Source: RGIG4608 sp964534905 (lineage in GTDB: Bacteria; Bacillota; Clostridia; Oscillospirales; CAG-272). From it: a stretch of 64,000 nt of DNA. Position numbers and translations under genes: made by a program. The stretch lies in NCBI GenBank assembly GCA_964534905.1, contig CAZHPZ010000002.1, positions 14,196-78,195 on the forward strand, read 5' to 3'. This document shows positions 8,975 to 17,647 of the stretch, piece by piece. The notes under the pieces are model-generated. The model was not told the origin of the DNA, did no database searches, and saw nothing but the letters and a program-made list of their open reading frames with translations. Within the stretch, counting starts at the first letter, position 1; every line of letters begins with the position of its first letter.

Positions 8975-9550
8975 ATGAAAAGACTTATTTTAGTTACATC
9001 ACCGCCTGCTTCGGGCAAAACATACGTTTCACAGCAGCTTGCAAAAAAGCTTCCTCACATCGTTTATCTCGATAAGGACGCACTTATTCCCCTTTCAAAG
9101 AGAATATTCCTTGTTGCAGGTGAGGAAATAAACCGTTCCTCGGATTTCTTTGAGGACAATATCAGAAACTTCGAATACGAAGCAATTCTCGACATTGCTT
9201 TTGAAGCTCTTGAATACGAGGACCTTGTTCTTGTCAATGCTCCCTTTACAAGAGAAGTAAGAGACAACGCTTACATATCCGACCTTAAGTCCAAGCTTGC
9301 CGAAAAAGGCGCAGAGCTTGTTGTTATTTGGGTAGAGACAGATGTTGAAATAACACGTCAGCGCATGATCGAAAGGAACTCACCGAGAGACACATGGAAG
9401 CTCGAGCATTGGGACGAATACGTTGCGGGCAGAGATTACTCTACCCCCTCCATTCCCGCACTTTCGGATTGCCTCGTTAAATTTTACAATTCAAGCAGCG
9501 AAGAATTCGAGCAATCTATGAAGGATATATCCGAATATCTTCTCAAATAA
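8975..9550 (+). CDS. AAA/zeta-like P-loop NTPase, probable small-molecule kinase
   Basis: A 191-residue cytoplasmic protein with Walker A SPPASGKT at residues 9-16 and a kinase-like layout: a LIFD-type strand before the P-loop, a VLVNAPF strand in the Walker B region, and an R-rich lid (TRQRMIERNSPRD). This resembles AAA_33/adenylylsulfate-kinase-like proteins. Substrate unknown. It lacks the partner antitoxin expected for a zeta toxin, so that reading is unlikely. ACAGGAG precedes the ATG. It is transcribed from its own promoter and followed after 33 bases by ligA. Confidence 0.7.
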   Translation: MKRLILVTSPPASGKTYVSQQLAKKLPHIVYLDKDALIPLSKRIFLVAGEEINRSSDFFEDNIRNFEYEAILDIAFEALEYEDLVLVNAPFTREVRDNAYISDLKSKLAEKGAELVVIWVETDVEITRQRMIERNSPRDTWKLEHWDEYVAGRDYSTPSIPALSDCLVKFYNSSSEEFEQSMKDISEYLLK

Positions 9551-9583
9551 TTAATTACGCCACACGGCAGAAGGAATCTTACT

Positions 9584-11578
9584 ATGAATGATGTTCTGAA
9601 AAGAATTACCGAGCTTCGGAAAACGCTTACCTATCACGCTAAGCGATACTATGTATATGACGATCCTGAAATATCCGATTTCGAATATGATAAGCTTTAT
9701 GCGGAGCTTGTTCGTCTTGAAGAAGAGCATCCGGAATATTTTGATCCCACCTCACCCACTTGCAGAGTCGGAGGCAAGCCTCTCGACAAATTTGAAAAGG
9801 TGGTTCATGCCGTACAGATGAATTCCCTCTCAGACGTTTTTTCATTCGATGAGATAAAGGATTTTGTTTCAAAAATATCCGACACCGTCGAACATCCCGT
9901 ATTTTCGGTAGAGCCGAAGATAGACGGTCTTTCTGTTGCACTCACTTACGAAAACGGTGTTCTCGTAAACGGTGCAACGAGAGGTGACGGTACTGTCGGA
10001 GAAAACGTTACTCAAAATATAAAAACAATAAATTCGATTCCTCTGTCCATTGACGCTCCGCTTTCTTTTTGCCTCAGGGGCGAGGTATATATGCCCAGAC
10101 GGGTATTTTATGCTCTCAATGCGGAGCGAGAAAAGGACGGGCAGTCTCTTCTCGCAAATCCGAGAAATGCCGCAGCGGGATCGTTACGTCAGCTTGACCC
10201 TAAAATATGTGCCGACAGAAGACTGGATATATTTATTTTCAATCTTCAGTCCGGCAATGTATTCGGAAATGGAAAAGCAAGCAATTCCCACACCGACACG
10301 CTCGACAGAATAGGCTCGCTCGGCTTCTCTGTATTGAAAGACAGAATCCGCGCAACGAGCTATGAAGAGATTATTTCGCATATTCAAAGGCTCGGAGAGA
10401 TGCGTGACAGCCTTCCATACGATATTGACGGAGTAGTTATTAAGGTCGACAGTCTATCCGACAGAGTAAAGATCGGCGAGGGTACAAACACTCCCAAATG
10501 GGCGGTCGCTTACAAATTTCCGCCCGAGGAAAAGCAGACAAAGCTTTTGGACATAACCGTAGCGGTCGGCAGGACAGGCGTTCTCACACCCACGGCAATT
10601 CTTTCTCCGGTACGTCTTGCCGGAACGAGCGTTTCAAGAGCAACTCTTCATAATCTCGATTTCATAAGAGAAAGAGATATAATGCTCGGAGACACGATAA
10701 CGCTCAGAAAAGCGGGAGATATTATTCCAGAGGTGCTTTGCGCACATCCCGAAAAGCGTGACGGTACGCAGAAGGAATTTTTTATGCCTACCAGATGTCC
10801 GTCATGCAATGAACCTGTTACAAGAGATGAAAACGACGGAGCGGCTATAAGATGTACAAACTCATCCTGCCCCGCCCAGCTTTCGCGCAGTATTGAGCAC
10901 TTTGCTTCCAAGGGAGCTATGAATATAGACGGCCTCGGGCCTCAAATAGTAAATGCTCTTCTTGACAGAGGACTTATAAAGGACTGCGCAGATCTCTATC
11001 TTTTGGAGGCTGAGCAAATCTCATCCATTGACAGAATGGGAAGAAAAAGTGCTCAAAATCTTATAAATTCGATAAATAATTCCAAGGGCGCGGGACTTGA
11101 ACGTCTTATATACGCACTCGGAATAAGAAATATAGGCGAGGTTGCCGCTGCAGCTCTCGCACATCGCTATAAAACTCTCGACGCACTTATGCAGGCGTCA
11201 TTCGACGAGCTGTGCGAGATACAGGATTTCGGAGAAATCACCGCAGCATGCGTTACAGATTTCTTTAAGCATCCGCAAAATATGGAGCTTTGTCGAAAGC
11301 TCACCTCACTCGGTCTGAACGTAAGTTCAACATTTATTCAGCTTGACGACAGATTTAACGGACTGACATTTGTACTCACCGGTACTCTTCCGACTATGAA
11401 TCGTGATGCGGCAAGTAAAATGATAAAGGACAGAGGTGGAAAGGTTTCGGGCTCCGTATCCTCTAAAACAAGCTATCTTTTAGCAGGCGAGGACGCCGGA
11501 AGCAAGCTTACAAAGGCACAATCTCTCGGAATAAGCATTATTGATGAAGAAGAATTTCTGAAAATGTGTAATTCATAA
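9584..11578 (+). CDS. ligA: NAD+-dependent DNA ligase LigA
   Basis: Seals nicks in duplex DNA using NAD+ in replication and repair. The 664-residue protein shows the full family order: Ia domain (YHAKRYYVYDDPEISD), adenylation domain with Lys112 in EPKIDG as the AMP acceptor, OB fold, a Cys4 zinc finger (CPSC...CTNSSC, about 405-425), helix-hairpin-helix repeats (MNIDGLGP and IGEVAA regions) and a C-terminal BRCT domain (about 585-664, GLTFVLTGTL). Start ATG 9584 follows AGAAGGAATC. Its stop abuts the convergent amidase with no gap. Confidence 0.97.
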   Translation: MNDVLKRITELRKTLTYHAKRYYVYDDPEISDFEYDKLYAELVRLEEEHPEYFDPTSPTCRVGGKPLDKFEKVVHAVQMNSLSDVFSFDEIKDFVSKISDTVEHPVFSVEPKIDGLSVALTYENGVLVNGATRGDGTVGENVTQNIKTINSIPLSIDAPLSFCLRGEVYMPRRVFYALNAEREKDGQSLLANPRNAAAGSLRQLDPKICADRRLDIFIFNLQSGNVFGNGKASNSHTDTLDRIGSLGFSVLKDRIRATSYEEIISHIQRLGEMRDSLPYDIDGVVIKVDSLSDRVKIGEGTNTPKWAVAYKFPPEEKQTKLLDITVAVGRTGVLTPTAILSPVRLAGTSVSRATLHNLDFIRERDIMLGDTITLRKAGDIIPEVLCAHPEKRDGTQKEFFMPTRCPSCNEPVTRDENDGAAIRCTNSSCPAQLSRSIEHFASKGAMNIDGLGPQIVNALLDRGLIKDCADLYLLEAEQISSIDRMGRKSAQNLINSINNSKGAGLERLIYALGIRNIGEVAAAALAHRYKTLDALMQASFDELCEIQDFGEITAACVTDFFKHPQNMELCRKLTSLGLNVSSTFIQLDDRFNGLTFVLTGTLPTMNRDAASKMIKDRGGKVSGSVSSKTSYLLAGEDAGSKLTKAQSLGISIIDEEEFLKMCNS

Positions 11579-12145
11579 TTAAAGTAGCCCCGTGTATTGC
11601 AGTATACCGTTATAAATACCCTCTGCAAACAGCTCGGGGCTATTGCTCATAAGGGCTGCATCCGATGCGTTCGAAATAAAGCCCATTTCGACAAGCACCG
11701 CCGGCATCACGGTTTTTCGCAAAACATATAGTCCCGGTCGTTCCACTATACCGCGGTTACGTAGCCCCGTTTCTCTATTCAACCAAAGCAATATATCCTC
11801 GCCAAGCTCCGAGGCCACACTCGGCTCACGGTATACGAGCACCTCGCTTCCGGACACCGAGGAATTAGTTGACGCATTTGTATGTAGGCTTACAAAATAG
11901 TCGGCTTCGAAGGCATTTGCGGCGTCCACGCGTGCACGCAGGCTGGTGGCATTAGTTGTTCCGAGACTTGACTCGGGAGTCGGACGTGACAGACGCACAT
12001 CAAACTCCTCCCTGCTTCTCAGTAAAGAGGCAAGTAATATACCGACCTCATATGTTATGTCCTGCTCAACAAAGCCGTTTCCCTCTGCACCCGCATTGGG
12101 CGACGAAGGATTATGTCCCTGGTCAATATAAATTTTTATTGCCAT
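11579..12145 (-). CDS. N-acetylmuramoyl-L-alanine amidase (Amidase_3), no signal peptide
   Basis: Cleaves the bond between MurNAc and the stem peptide. 188 residues, just the Amidase_3 catalytic domain: zinc ligands His11 (DQGH), Glu27 (FVEQD) and His88 (SLHTN), and a catalytic Glu in VEMGF near residue 157. The start is ATG 12145, with GGGGG 5 bases upstream; the in-frame ATG at 12157 overlaps that site. There is no signal peptide or wall-binding repeat, so it may be released by lysis, act in the mother cell during sporulation, or leave by another route. It is divergent from rsmI and convergent with ligA. Confidence 0.9.
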   Translation of the reverse strand: MAIKIYIDQGHNPSSPNAGAEGNGFVEQDITYEVGILLASLLRSREEFDVRLSRPTPESSLGTTNATSLRARVDAANAFEADYFVSLHTNASTNSSVSGSEVLVYREPSVASELGEDILLWLNRETGLRNRGIVERPGLYVLRKTVMPAVLVEMGFISNASDAALMSNSPELFAEGIYNGILQYTGLL

Positions 12146-12216
12146 ATTTACCCCCATAAAATACAGTTATAATATCATCATATGTTAGATTATCAAAATT
12201 GTGAAAGGAGTACAGT

Positions 12217-13092
12217 ATGAACGACGCTTATAACGAAAAAAACAAAATCGAAAAAGGTATGCTCTATCTTGTTGCCACACCGATCGGAAATCTTTCCGAT
12301 ATTTCGGAGCGTGCCGTCAAGGTATTGTCGGAGGTCGATTTTGTTGCCGCCGAGGATACGAGAAATTCCGCAAAGCTCCTTTCCTGTCTCGGCATAAGCA
12401 AGCCGATGGTATCTTATTTTGAGCATAACAAGCGAGAAAGGGGTCAACAAATAATCGAACGCTTACGGGACGGAGAATCCTGTGCTCTCATTACCGATGC
12501 AGGCACTCCCGCTATCAGCGACCCCGGAGAGGATATGGTTGCACTCTGCGCCGAATCGGGCATACCGGTGACATCTATTCCCGGCGCCTGCGCCGGAATA
12601 GTTGCTCTCACTCTTTCCGCACTTCCGACAAAAAGATTTTGCTTTGAGGGATTTCTCTCCGCCAACAAGGGTGAGCGCAGAGCAAGGCTTTCGGAGCTTG
12701 AGGGCGAGCAAAGAACTATGATATTTCACGAGGCTCCGCACAAGCTGCGAACGACGCTTGACGATATGAGCGTTGCCTTCGGTCCCGACAGAAGAATTTC
12801 TCTGTGCCGAGAAATAACGAAGAAAAACGAAGAAATAATACGCACTACCCTCTCCGCAGCGGTTGAGTACTACAAGGAAAACGAGCCGCGAGGAGAATAT
12901 GTTCTCGTGCTTGAGGGAGCGATATCCGCACCCAAGGAAGAAGCCTTTTGGGCAGATATGACCATAGGGGAGCACGTTAAATTCTATACGAATACAGGTC
13001 TTTCAAAAATGGATGCAATAAAGTCCTGTGCCAAGGACAGAGGCGTACACAAGAGCATAATATATAAAGAGATTTGCAGTCAGGAGAGTTAA
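12217..13092 (+). CDS. rsmI: 16S rRNA (cytidine1402-2'-O)-methyltransferase RsmI
   Basis: Methylates the 2'-O of C1402 in the decoding centre of 16S rRNA with SAM. The 291-residue protein has the tetrapyrrole-methylase-type fold with LVATPIGNLSDIS (17-29), AAEDTRNS and DAGTPAISDPGE, all family signatures. ATG 12217 follows GAAAGGAG at 6 bases. It heads a run of five plus-strand genes; the next (asd) starts 1 base after its stop, so they are cotranscribed. Confidence 0.95.
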   Translation: MNDAYNEKNKIEKGMLYLVATPIGNLSDISERAVKVLSEVDFVAAEDTRNSAKLLSCLGISKPMVSYFEHNKRERGQQIIERLRDGESCALITDAGTPAISDPGEDMVALCAESGIPVTSIPGACAGIVALTLSALPTKRFCFEGFLSANKGERRARLSELEGEQRTMIFHEAPHKLRTTLDDMSVAFGPDRRISLCREITKKNEEIIRTTLSAAVEYYKENEPRGEYVLVLEGAISAPKEEAFWADMTIGEHVKFYTNTGLSKMDAIKSCAKDRGVHKSIIYKEICSQES

Positions 13093-13093
13093 T

Positions 13094-14167
13094 ATGAAGA
13101 CAAGAGTTGGAATAGTAGGAGCAACGGGAATGGTAGGTCAGCGCTTTTTAACGTTGCTTGAGAATCATCCGTATTTTGAGGTAACGGCACTTGCGGCATC
13201 CAAAAGGAGCGCAGGAAAAAAATATGCCGATGCCGTAGGCTCACGCTGGAAGATGAGCACTCCGATCCCAGAAGCATTCGGAAAAATGGTTATTATTGAC
13301 GCCGGAGATATTGACACAATGTCAAAGCTTGTAGACTTTGTTTTTTGTGCCGTTGATATGAAGCGTGACGAAATACTCGCACTTGAGGAATCATATGCAA
13401 AGGCGGAGATTCCCGTCGTTTCCAACAATTCGGCAAACAGATTTACGCCCGACGTGCCTATGGTCATACCGGAAGTAAATCCCGAGCATCTCGAAATAAT
13501 AGCAAAGCAAAAGGAGCGCCTCGGAACAAAACGCGGTTTTATTGCCGTTAAGCCGAACTGCTCAATTCAGTCATACGTTCCCGCACTTACTCCCCTGCTT
13601 AAATTTGAGCCTTACGAAATAGTTGCAACAACATACCAAGCAATATCGGGTGCCGGAAAAACCTTTTCGGAATGGCCCGAGATGGTGGACAATGTTATTC
13701 CGTTTATCGGCGGTGAGGAGGAGAAAAGCGAGCAGGAGCCTCTTAAGGTTTGGGGCAAAATAGAAAGCGGTGCTATCGTAAAGGCTTCCGAGCCGATAAT
13801 CACAACACAATGTATACGTGTACCCGTCAGCGACGGTCACACGGCAGCCGTGTTCGTAAAATTCAGAAAAAAACCGACAAAGGAAGAAATTTTGGAAGCT
13901 TGGCAAAATTACCGCGGACTTCCCCAGGAGCTTTCCTTGCCGCACGCTCCGAAACAGTTTATAACTTATTTTGAGGAAGAATGTCGCCCTCAGGCAAGGC
14001 TCGACCGTGATATATACCGCGGAATGGGAGTTTGCGTCGGCAGACTTCGCCCCGACAGCATTTACGATTATAAATTCATAGGTCTTTCCCACAACACGCT
14101 TCGCGGTGCGGCAGGCGGTGCCGTTCTTATCGCAGAGCTTCTCTATAAAAAAGGTTATTTTGATTAA
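13094..14167 (+). CDS. asd: Aspartate-semialdehyde dehydrogenase
   Basis: Reduces L-aspartyl-4-phosphate to aspartate semialdehyde with NADPH, the branch point to lysine/diaminopimelate, threonine and methionine. 357 residues, with Rossmann motif GATGMVGQRF (9-18) and catalytic Cys156 in KPNCSIQSY. The size and the SNNSANRF and IPEVNPEH motifs place it in the archaeal/fungal-type branch, as in many Clostridia, rather than with E. coli Asd. RBS GGAGAG overlaps the end of rsmI. Pathway role is firm; feedback control is not visible. Confidence 0.95.
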   Translation: MKTRVGIVGATGMVGQRFLTLLENHPYFEVTALAASKRSAGKKYADAVGSRWKMSTPIPEAFGKMVIIDAGDIDTMSKLVDFVFCAVDMKRDEILALEESYAKAEIPVVSNNSANRFTPDVPMVIPEVNPEHLEIIAKQKERLGTKRGFIAVKPNCSIQSYVPALTPLLKFEPYEIVATTYQAISGAGKTFSEWPEMVDNVIPFIGGEEEKSEQEPLKVWGKIESGAIVKASEPIITTQCIRVPVSDGHTAAVFVKFRKKPTKEEILEAWQNYRGLPQELSLPHAPKQFITYFEEECRPQARLDRDIYRGMGVCVGRLRPDSIYDYKFIGLSHNTLRGAAGGAVLIAELLYKKGYFD

Positions 14168-14179
14168 AGAGGTTGTTTT

Positions 14180-14431
14180 ATGACTTTAAAATTAGTTATA
14201 GACAGATTTGAAGAAGATATCGCGGTATGTCTCGATGACAATGACAAAAGATACCATATACCGAGAGATATTTTAAAGAATATGAAAGTCAATGATATCT
14301 TTACCGTCGAACTCGACGGCAGTATTTTTCATACGCCAGTTTTTCTCACCGAAGAAACCGAAGCAACTAAAGCCGAGGTACATCAAAAAATGAACAGGCT
14401 TTTCAAAAAGCATTCCGAAAAAGAGGCATAA
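14180..14431 (+). CDS. DUF3006 small protein
   Basis: 83 residues. The pattern LVIDRFEEDIAVCLDDN...IPRDIL is the DUF3006 family, small proteins of unknown function common in Bacillota and likely a beta-barrel. It lies 12 bases after asd and 2 bases before the next gene, so it belongs to the same operon. The C-terminal third is charged and helical, with no cysteines or membrane segment there. Confidence 0.75.
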   Translation: MTLKLVIDRFEEDIAVCLDDNDKRYHIPRDILKNMKVNDIFTVELDGSIFHTPVFLTEETEATKAEVHQKMNRLFKKHSEKEA

Positions 14432-14433
14432 TA

Positions 14434-15609
14434 ATGACAGTTTACAATGAAAAAATATCGAATTTTGTCGAAATTATTATTTCGGCATCAGAATCTCGGA
14501 TAATAAAAAAAGCCGTATGCTCAAAATCGCTTGACAAGAGCATAGTCAAAACGGTATTAACCCTTAAATCCATCTCGGGAAAGATTTGCCTTCAAGCCGA
14601 AAGCTTTCACGCAGATAACAAGGCAACGCATAAAAACATCTTTTTGTCGGATTCTGCCACGGATGATCTCTGCGCACTTATAAACTCATATATGCAGGTA
14701 AATCTTATCACAACTCTGGGCGAATGCGAGCTTAAAAGGTCAAAATCCGACAAAATAACGCTTATAGGCTGTGAGGTGCTGAAAAAGAAAATATCAGAAT
14801 CCGATAATGCACCGAAATTAGAAATCAAAAGCAACAATAACAAGAAAAATTACATTATAAGCCCAGACGCTCCCTTTCTCAAGTATCTCGGCGTAAGTGA
14901 CGCAAGCGGAAGAATTCACGATAAAAAGCAGTCCAAATACCGTCAGATAAACAAATTCGTTGAAAACGTGCGTGATATATACGAGTATTTGCCCAAGGAG
15001 GGCACCGTCGTTGTATACGACCTGTGTTGCGGAAAGAGCTATCTTTCCTTTGCGGTATATCATTATTTGAACAAAATAATGAACAGAGACGTTAAAATGC
15101 ACGGCGTCGACTTGAAGAGCGATGTTATAGAATACTGTAACGGTGTTGCAAAAGAAGTCGGATTTGACGGTCTTAAGTTCTTTTGCGGAGACATAACGGA
15201 ATACAAATGTGAGGAAAAGCCAGATCTTGTAATTTCCCTGCACGCTTGCGATATAGCAACCGATATAGTTCTTGAAAAGGCGGTTTCGGAAAATGCACGC
15301 GTCATTCTTTCAACTCCGTGCTGTCATCACGAGCTCAATCACAAGATATCCTGCAAGTCGCTTTCCTTTATCACAGAGCATTCAATGCTACGTCAAAAGC
15401 TGTGTGATGCTGCCACAGATGCACTCAGGCTCAAAATGCTTGAGGCAAATAACTATTCCTGTGCAGCTCTTGAGTTGATTGACCCCGAGGAAACTCCTAA
15501 AAACATACTTCTCCGTGCCATAAAGCGCCCCAATACGCCTACCAATCTCAAACGCTGTGAAATTGCAATGCAGGAATATGAGCAAGCAAGGAAATTTCTG
15601 CTCGGCTGA
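14434..15609 (+). CDS. SAM-dependent methyltransferase (Methyltransf_32-like), probable RNA methylase
   Basis: 391 residues. The C-terminal half is a class I methyltransferase: motif I VYDLCCGKSYLSFAVYHYL (about 193-211), an acidic motif II (HGVDLKSDVIEYC) and VISLHACDIATD. It also has a CCHHE pair typical of Methyltransf_32 proteins (ILSTPCCHHELN). The N-terminal half is a lineage-specific region with no recognised domain. The substrate is not known; the operon with rsmI favours RNA but does not prove it. The gene starts 2 bases after the DUF3006 stop. Confidence 0.78.
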   Translation: MTVYNEKISNFVEIIISASESRIIKKAVCSKSLDKSIVKTVLTLKSISGKICLQAESFHADNKATHKNIFLSDSATDDLCALINSYMQVNLITTLGECELKRSKSDKITLIGCEVLKKKISESDNAPKLEIKSNNNKKNYIISPDAPFLKYLGVSDASGRIHDKKQSKYRQINKFVENVRDIYEYLPKEGTVVVYDLCCGKSYLSFAVYHYLNKIMNRDVKMHGVDLKSDVIEYCNGVAKEVGFDGLKFFCGDITEYKCEEKPDLVISLHACDIATDIVLEKAVSENARVILSTPCCHHELNHKISCKSLSFITEHSMLRQKLCDAATDALRLKMLEANNYSCAALELIDPEETPKNILLRAIKRPNTPTNLKRCEIAMQEYEQARKFLLG

Positions 15610-15614
15610 GATAT

Positions 15615-15983
15615 ATGCTGTACAAAAATCTGAAAAAGTATCTCAATGAGAATACAGGCACGGATAATTACACCGCACTTGCTCTTATTCCGAGAAAAAT
15701 AGGATCAAAATTAATATTTTTTGTCGGTGACAGAGCGCCTAACACCTCTGCCTTTATGTCGTCGATAATGGCGAGAGAAGGCATATCACACACAAGATAT
15801 ATAAATTCGGATATTATCGAATGCAAGGATCGATATCTGCAAAACGGAAAGCAAATTTATATAAGCGAAATCTGTCATGAATATCAATACGTCGCAAAAA
15901 AGACAAAACGTTCGATATCGGGAGATTGGACATTGCTCTCCGTGCACTGCGGTGCAAGGAAGAATATATGCTTCTTGACGTGA
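15615..15983 (+). CDS. Degenerate FolC/Mur-ligase-like protein, N-terminal part (zero frame)
   Basis: A 122-codon frame starting 5 bases after the methyltransferase. Residues 30-60 align by spacing with the P-loop and following helix of folylpolyglutamate synthase, but the GTNGKGS loop is replaced by GDRAPNT, so ATP binding should be lost. The next stretch (ECKDRYLQNGKQIYISE) mirrors the FolC segment after TSPHL. Homology appears to stop near residue 96 (base 15902), where the sequence A AAA AAG occurs in frame. Reading on in the -1 frame restores the expected FolC pattern (KTFDIGRLDIALRAL). The last 27 codons of this frame are therefore probably not real protein. Confidence 0.55.
   Translation: MLYKNLKKYLNENTGTDNYTALALIPRKIGSKLIFFVGDRAPNTSAFMSSIMAREGISHTRYINSDIIECKDRYLQNGKQIYISEICHEYQYVAKKTKRSISGDWTLLSVHCGARKNICFLT
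15896..15902 (+). other. A AAA AAG slippery heptamer at the frame switch
   Basis: In the upstream frame the codons read gcA AAA AAG, the classical -1 slip heptamer used by dnaX. A -1 slip here continues into the downstream frame, open from 15881 to 16579. A short GC stem (TGCAC-tgcg-GTGCA) and a GGAG/CTCC pairing lie 20-60 bases downstream. Alternatively one A has been lost from an A7 run, by mutation or assembly error. Confidence 0.5.
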
Positions 15984-16579
15984 CAAACGATATATACGAG
16001 GTCTTGATAAAGAATTCAAGCCTTAAGCCGTTTTCCGTTATATTCTGCAATTCATCCGACGAGGATAACGAAAAACTTATTTCAATTACTCCAAGCGGTG
16101 TCGGTAAAATAGTCTCGCTCTCTCAAAGGGATAATTACGACTATATTTCAAGTGCAAAAAATCCGAGCGGCGTTCACTTGAGTTACTCGTCGCCGAATAA
16201 ATTTATCGTTTTTCACGGCGACACGTATCATACCGAATTTTTTCGTTACGATGAATTATATACCATTCCCTCCGTTGATACAAGCAATATAGAGCTTGCC
16301 TGCCTTGCAATCGAAGCGGCAAATGTAATCTTTCACATATCCTATCCCTACATATACCAAGGGCTTGAAAGATCGAATCCGATATACGGCGTAAAATGCC
16401 ATCATTCGGAACCATGCGTATTTTTCAAGATCGGCAGTGGAGAATATAAGCTTCATCCGCATATTAAGCCCGAGATCGTATACGAAAAGGATTTTAGAGG
16501 CGAGCGACCGAAATGCCCCACCCTGTACATAGGCTCGAATGCTTTTTACGACGAGGTAAAAAAGATACTGAAAACATAA
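15968..16579 (+). CDS. Degenerate FolC/Mur-ligase-like protein, C-terminal part (-1 frame)
   Basis: The downstream frame. Its first part (EEYMLLDVTNDIYEVLIK) matches the spacing of the FolC VLEVGLGGRLDATN region without its catalytic residues. Then comes a central-domain strand set, NIELACLAIEAANVI at the start of the C-terminal Mur-ligase domain, and a final LYIGSNAFYDEVKKIL like the end of FolC. ATG 15968 has AAGGAAG 7 bases upstream, so separate translation is possible; TTG 15926 is another start. Joined with the upstream part at 15902 it would give a 321-residue pseudo-enzyme. Unlike true FolC it keeps no nucleotide-binding or metal residues I can see. Confidence 0.55.
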   Translation: MLLDVTNDIYEVLIKNSSLKPFSVIFCNSSDEDNEKLISITPSGVGKIVSLSQRDNYDYISSAKNPSGVHLSYSSPNKFIVFHGDTYHTEFFRYDELYTIPSVDTSNIELACLAIEAANVIFHISYPYIYQGLERSNPIYGVKCHHSEPCVFFKIGSGEYKLHPHIKPEIVYEKDFRGERPKCPTLYIGSNAFYDEVKKILKT

Positions 16580-16616
16580 AAAAGCAACTGTAAAACAAAA
16601 TTACAGTTGCTTTTTT
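16578..16616. terminator. Bidirectional terminator between the FolC-like gene and ddl
   Basis: GCAACTGTAA / TTACAGTTGC stem (10 bp, 7-nt loop) with an A6 run on the left and T6 on the right, so it can end both convergent transcripts. Confidence 0.9.
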
Positions 16617-17624
16617 CTATTTAAGTGCAAGCGCTATGAGCTTCAGACAAAGAGAGTTATAATCTATTCCGCTTGCCTGAGCCTCTTGAGGAAGCAAGCT
16701 TGTGGGAGTCATACCCGGAAGTGCATTTGCCTCCAAAAAGTAAAATTCGCCGTCCTCACCGAGAATAAAATCTATTCTCGAATATGAGCCGAGTCGAAGA
16801 ACTCTGTGCGCACGCTCGGCAAGCTTGCAAAGCCTTGCCGTTTGATCCGATTCCAGCGGAGCGGGACATATTTCCCTTGCAAGACCTGCCTGATATTTGA
16901 CCTTATAGTTATAAAAATCACCGGTTGCGATTATTTCTATTGGCGGCAAAGCTTCACCGTTGATTATTCCGACTGAGAATTCTCTGCCCTTGACCTGTCT
17001 TTCTATAAGAATATTATTCGAATATTTTTCCGCCTCATCAAGTGCTTCGTTAAGATCGCTCTCGCCCAAAACTCTTGTAACACCGACACTTGAGCCGTTA
17101 TCCGCAGGCTTTACAAAGCAAGGTATAAGCGAGCGAAGCTCTTCTCTGTCGCTCTTATTGGTGAGCCACTGCGCTGTCGGTATACCGGCATTCGCTATCA
17201 GCTCCTTGGAAATAATCTTATCCATAGATATTGCACACGCAAGTGACGAGCTGCCTGTAAATTTAATGCCGTTCATTTCAAGCAGAGCCTGAAGCTTTCC
17301 GTTTTCTCCGACGCCTCCATGCAATGCAAGAAACGTAACATCTGCCATTTTACAGAATTCGATTACGTTTTTACCTACCGGATTACTTATACCTCCATTG
17401 CTTTTTATAATTTCTTCAAGATTAGGTGCAGTCTCCGATATCTTATAGCTATATTTACGGGGCTCGCCCGAAAAATTCATATCATTGCGTTCAATTCCGT
17501 AATAAAGGTCGACCAGAACAGCTCTGTGACCGCATTGTGCAAGTGCATTTGCAATCAAAGATCCGGAAGCGAGAGAAACGTCTCTCTCCATACTAAGTCC
17601 GCCTGCCAAAACAACTATATTCAT
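16617..17624 (-). CDS. ddl: D-alanine--D-alanine ligase
   Basis: Joins two D-Ala with ATP to make the terminal dipeptide of peptidoglycan precursors. 335 residues with the N-terminal LAGGLSMERDVSLASG motif, ATP-grasp residues (CFVKPADNGSSVGVTRV, ILIERQVKGREFSVGI) and the metal-binding end YFLEANALPGMTPTSLLP. ATG 17624 has GAGGT 8 bases upstream. It begins 23 bases after the stop of the HTH/serine dehydratase gene, so the two are probably cotranscribed, linking serine breakdown and wall precursor supply. Confidence 0.95.
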   Translation of the reverse strand: MNIVVLAGGLSMERDVSLASGSLIANALAQCGHRAVLVDLYYGIERNDMNFSGEPRKYSYKISETAPNLEEIIKSNGGISNPVGKNVIEFCKMADVTFLALHGGVGENGKLQALLEMNGIKFTGSSSLACAISMDKIISKELIANAGIPTAQWLTNKSDREELRSLIPCFVKPADNGSSVGVTRVLGESDLNEALDEAEKYSNNILIERQVKGREFSVGIINGEALPPIEIIATGDFYNYKVKYQAGLAREICPAPLESDQTARLCKLAERAHRVLRLGSYSRIDFILGEDGEFYFLEANALPGMTPTSLLPQEAQASGIDYNSLCLKLIALALK

Positions 17625-17647
17625 TAAAATGACCTCTTTTCAGTATA

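Noticed and set aside
8975..9550. Zeta-toxin of a toxin-antitoxin pair
   Set aside because: The P-loop fits, but there is no epsilon-like antitoxin beside it and the context is housekeeping.
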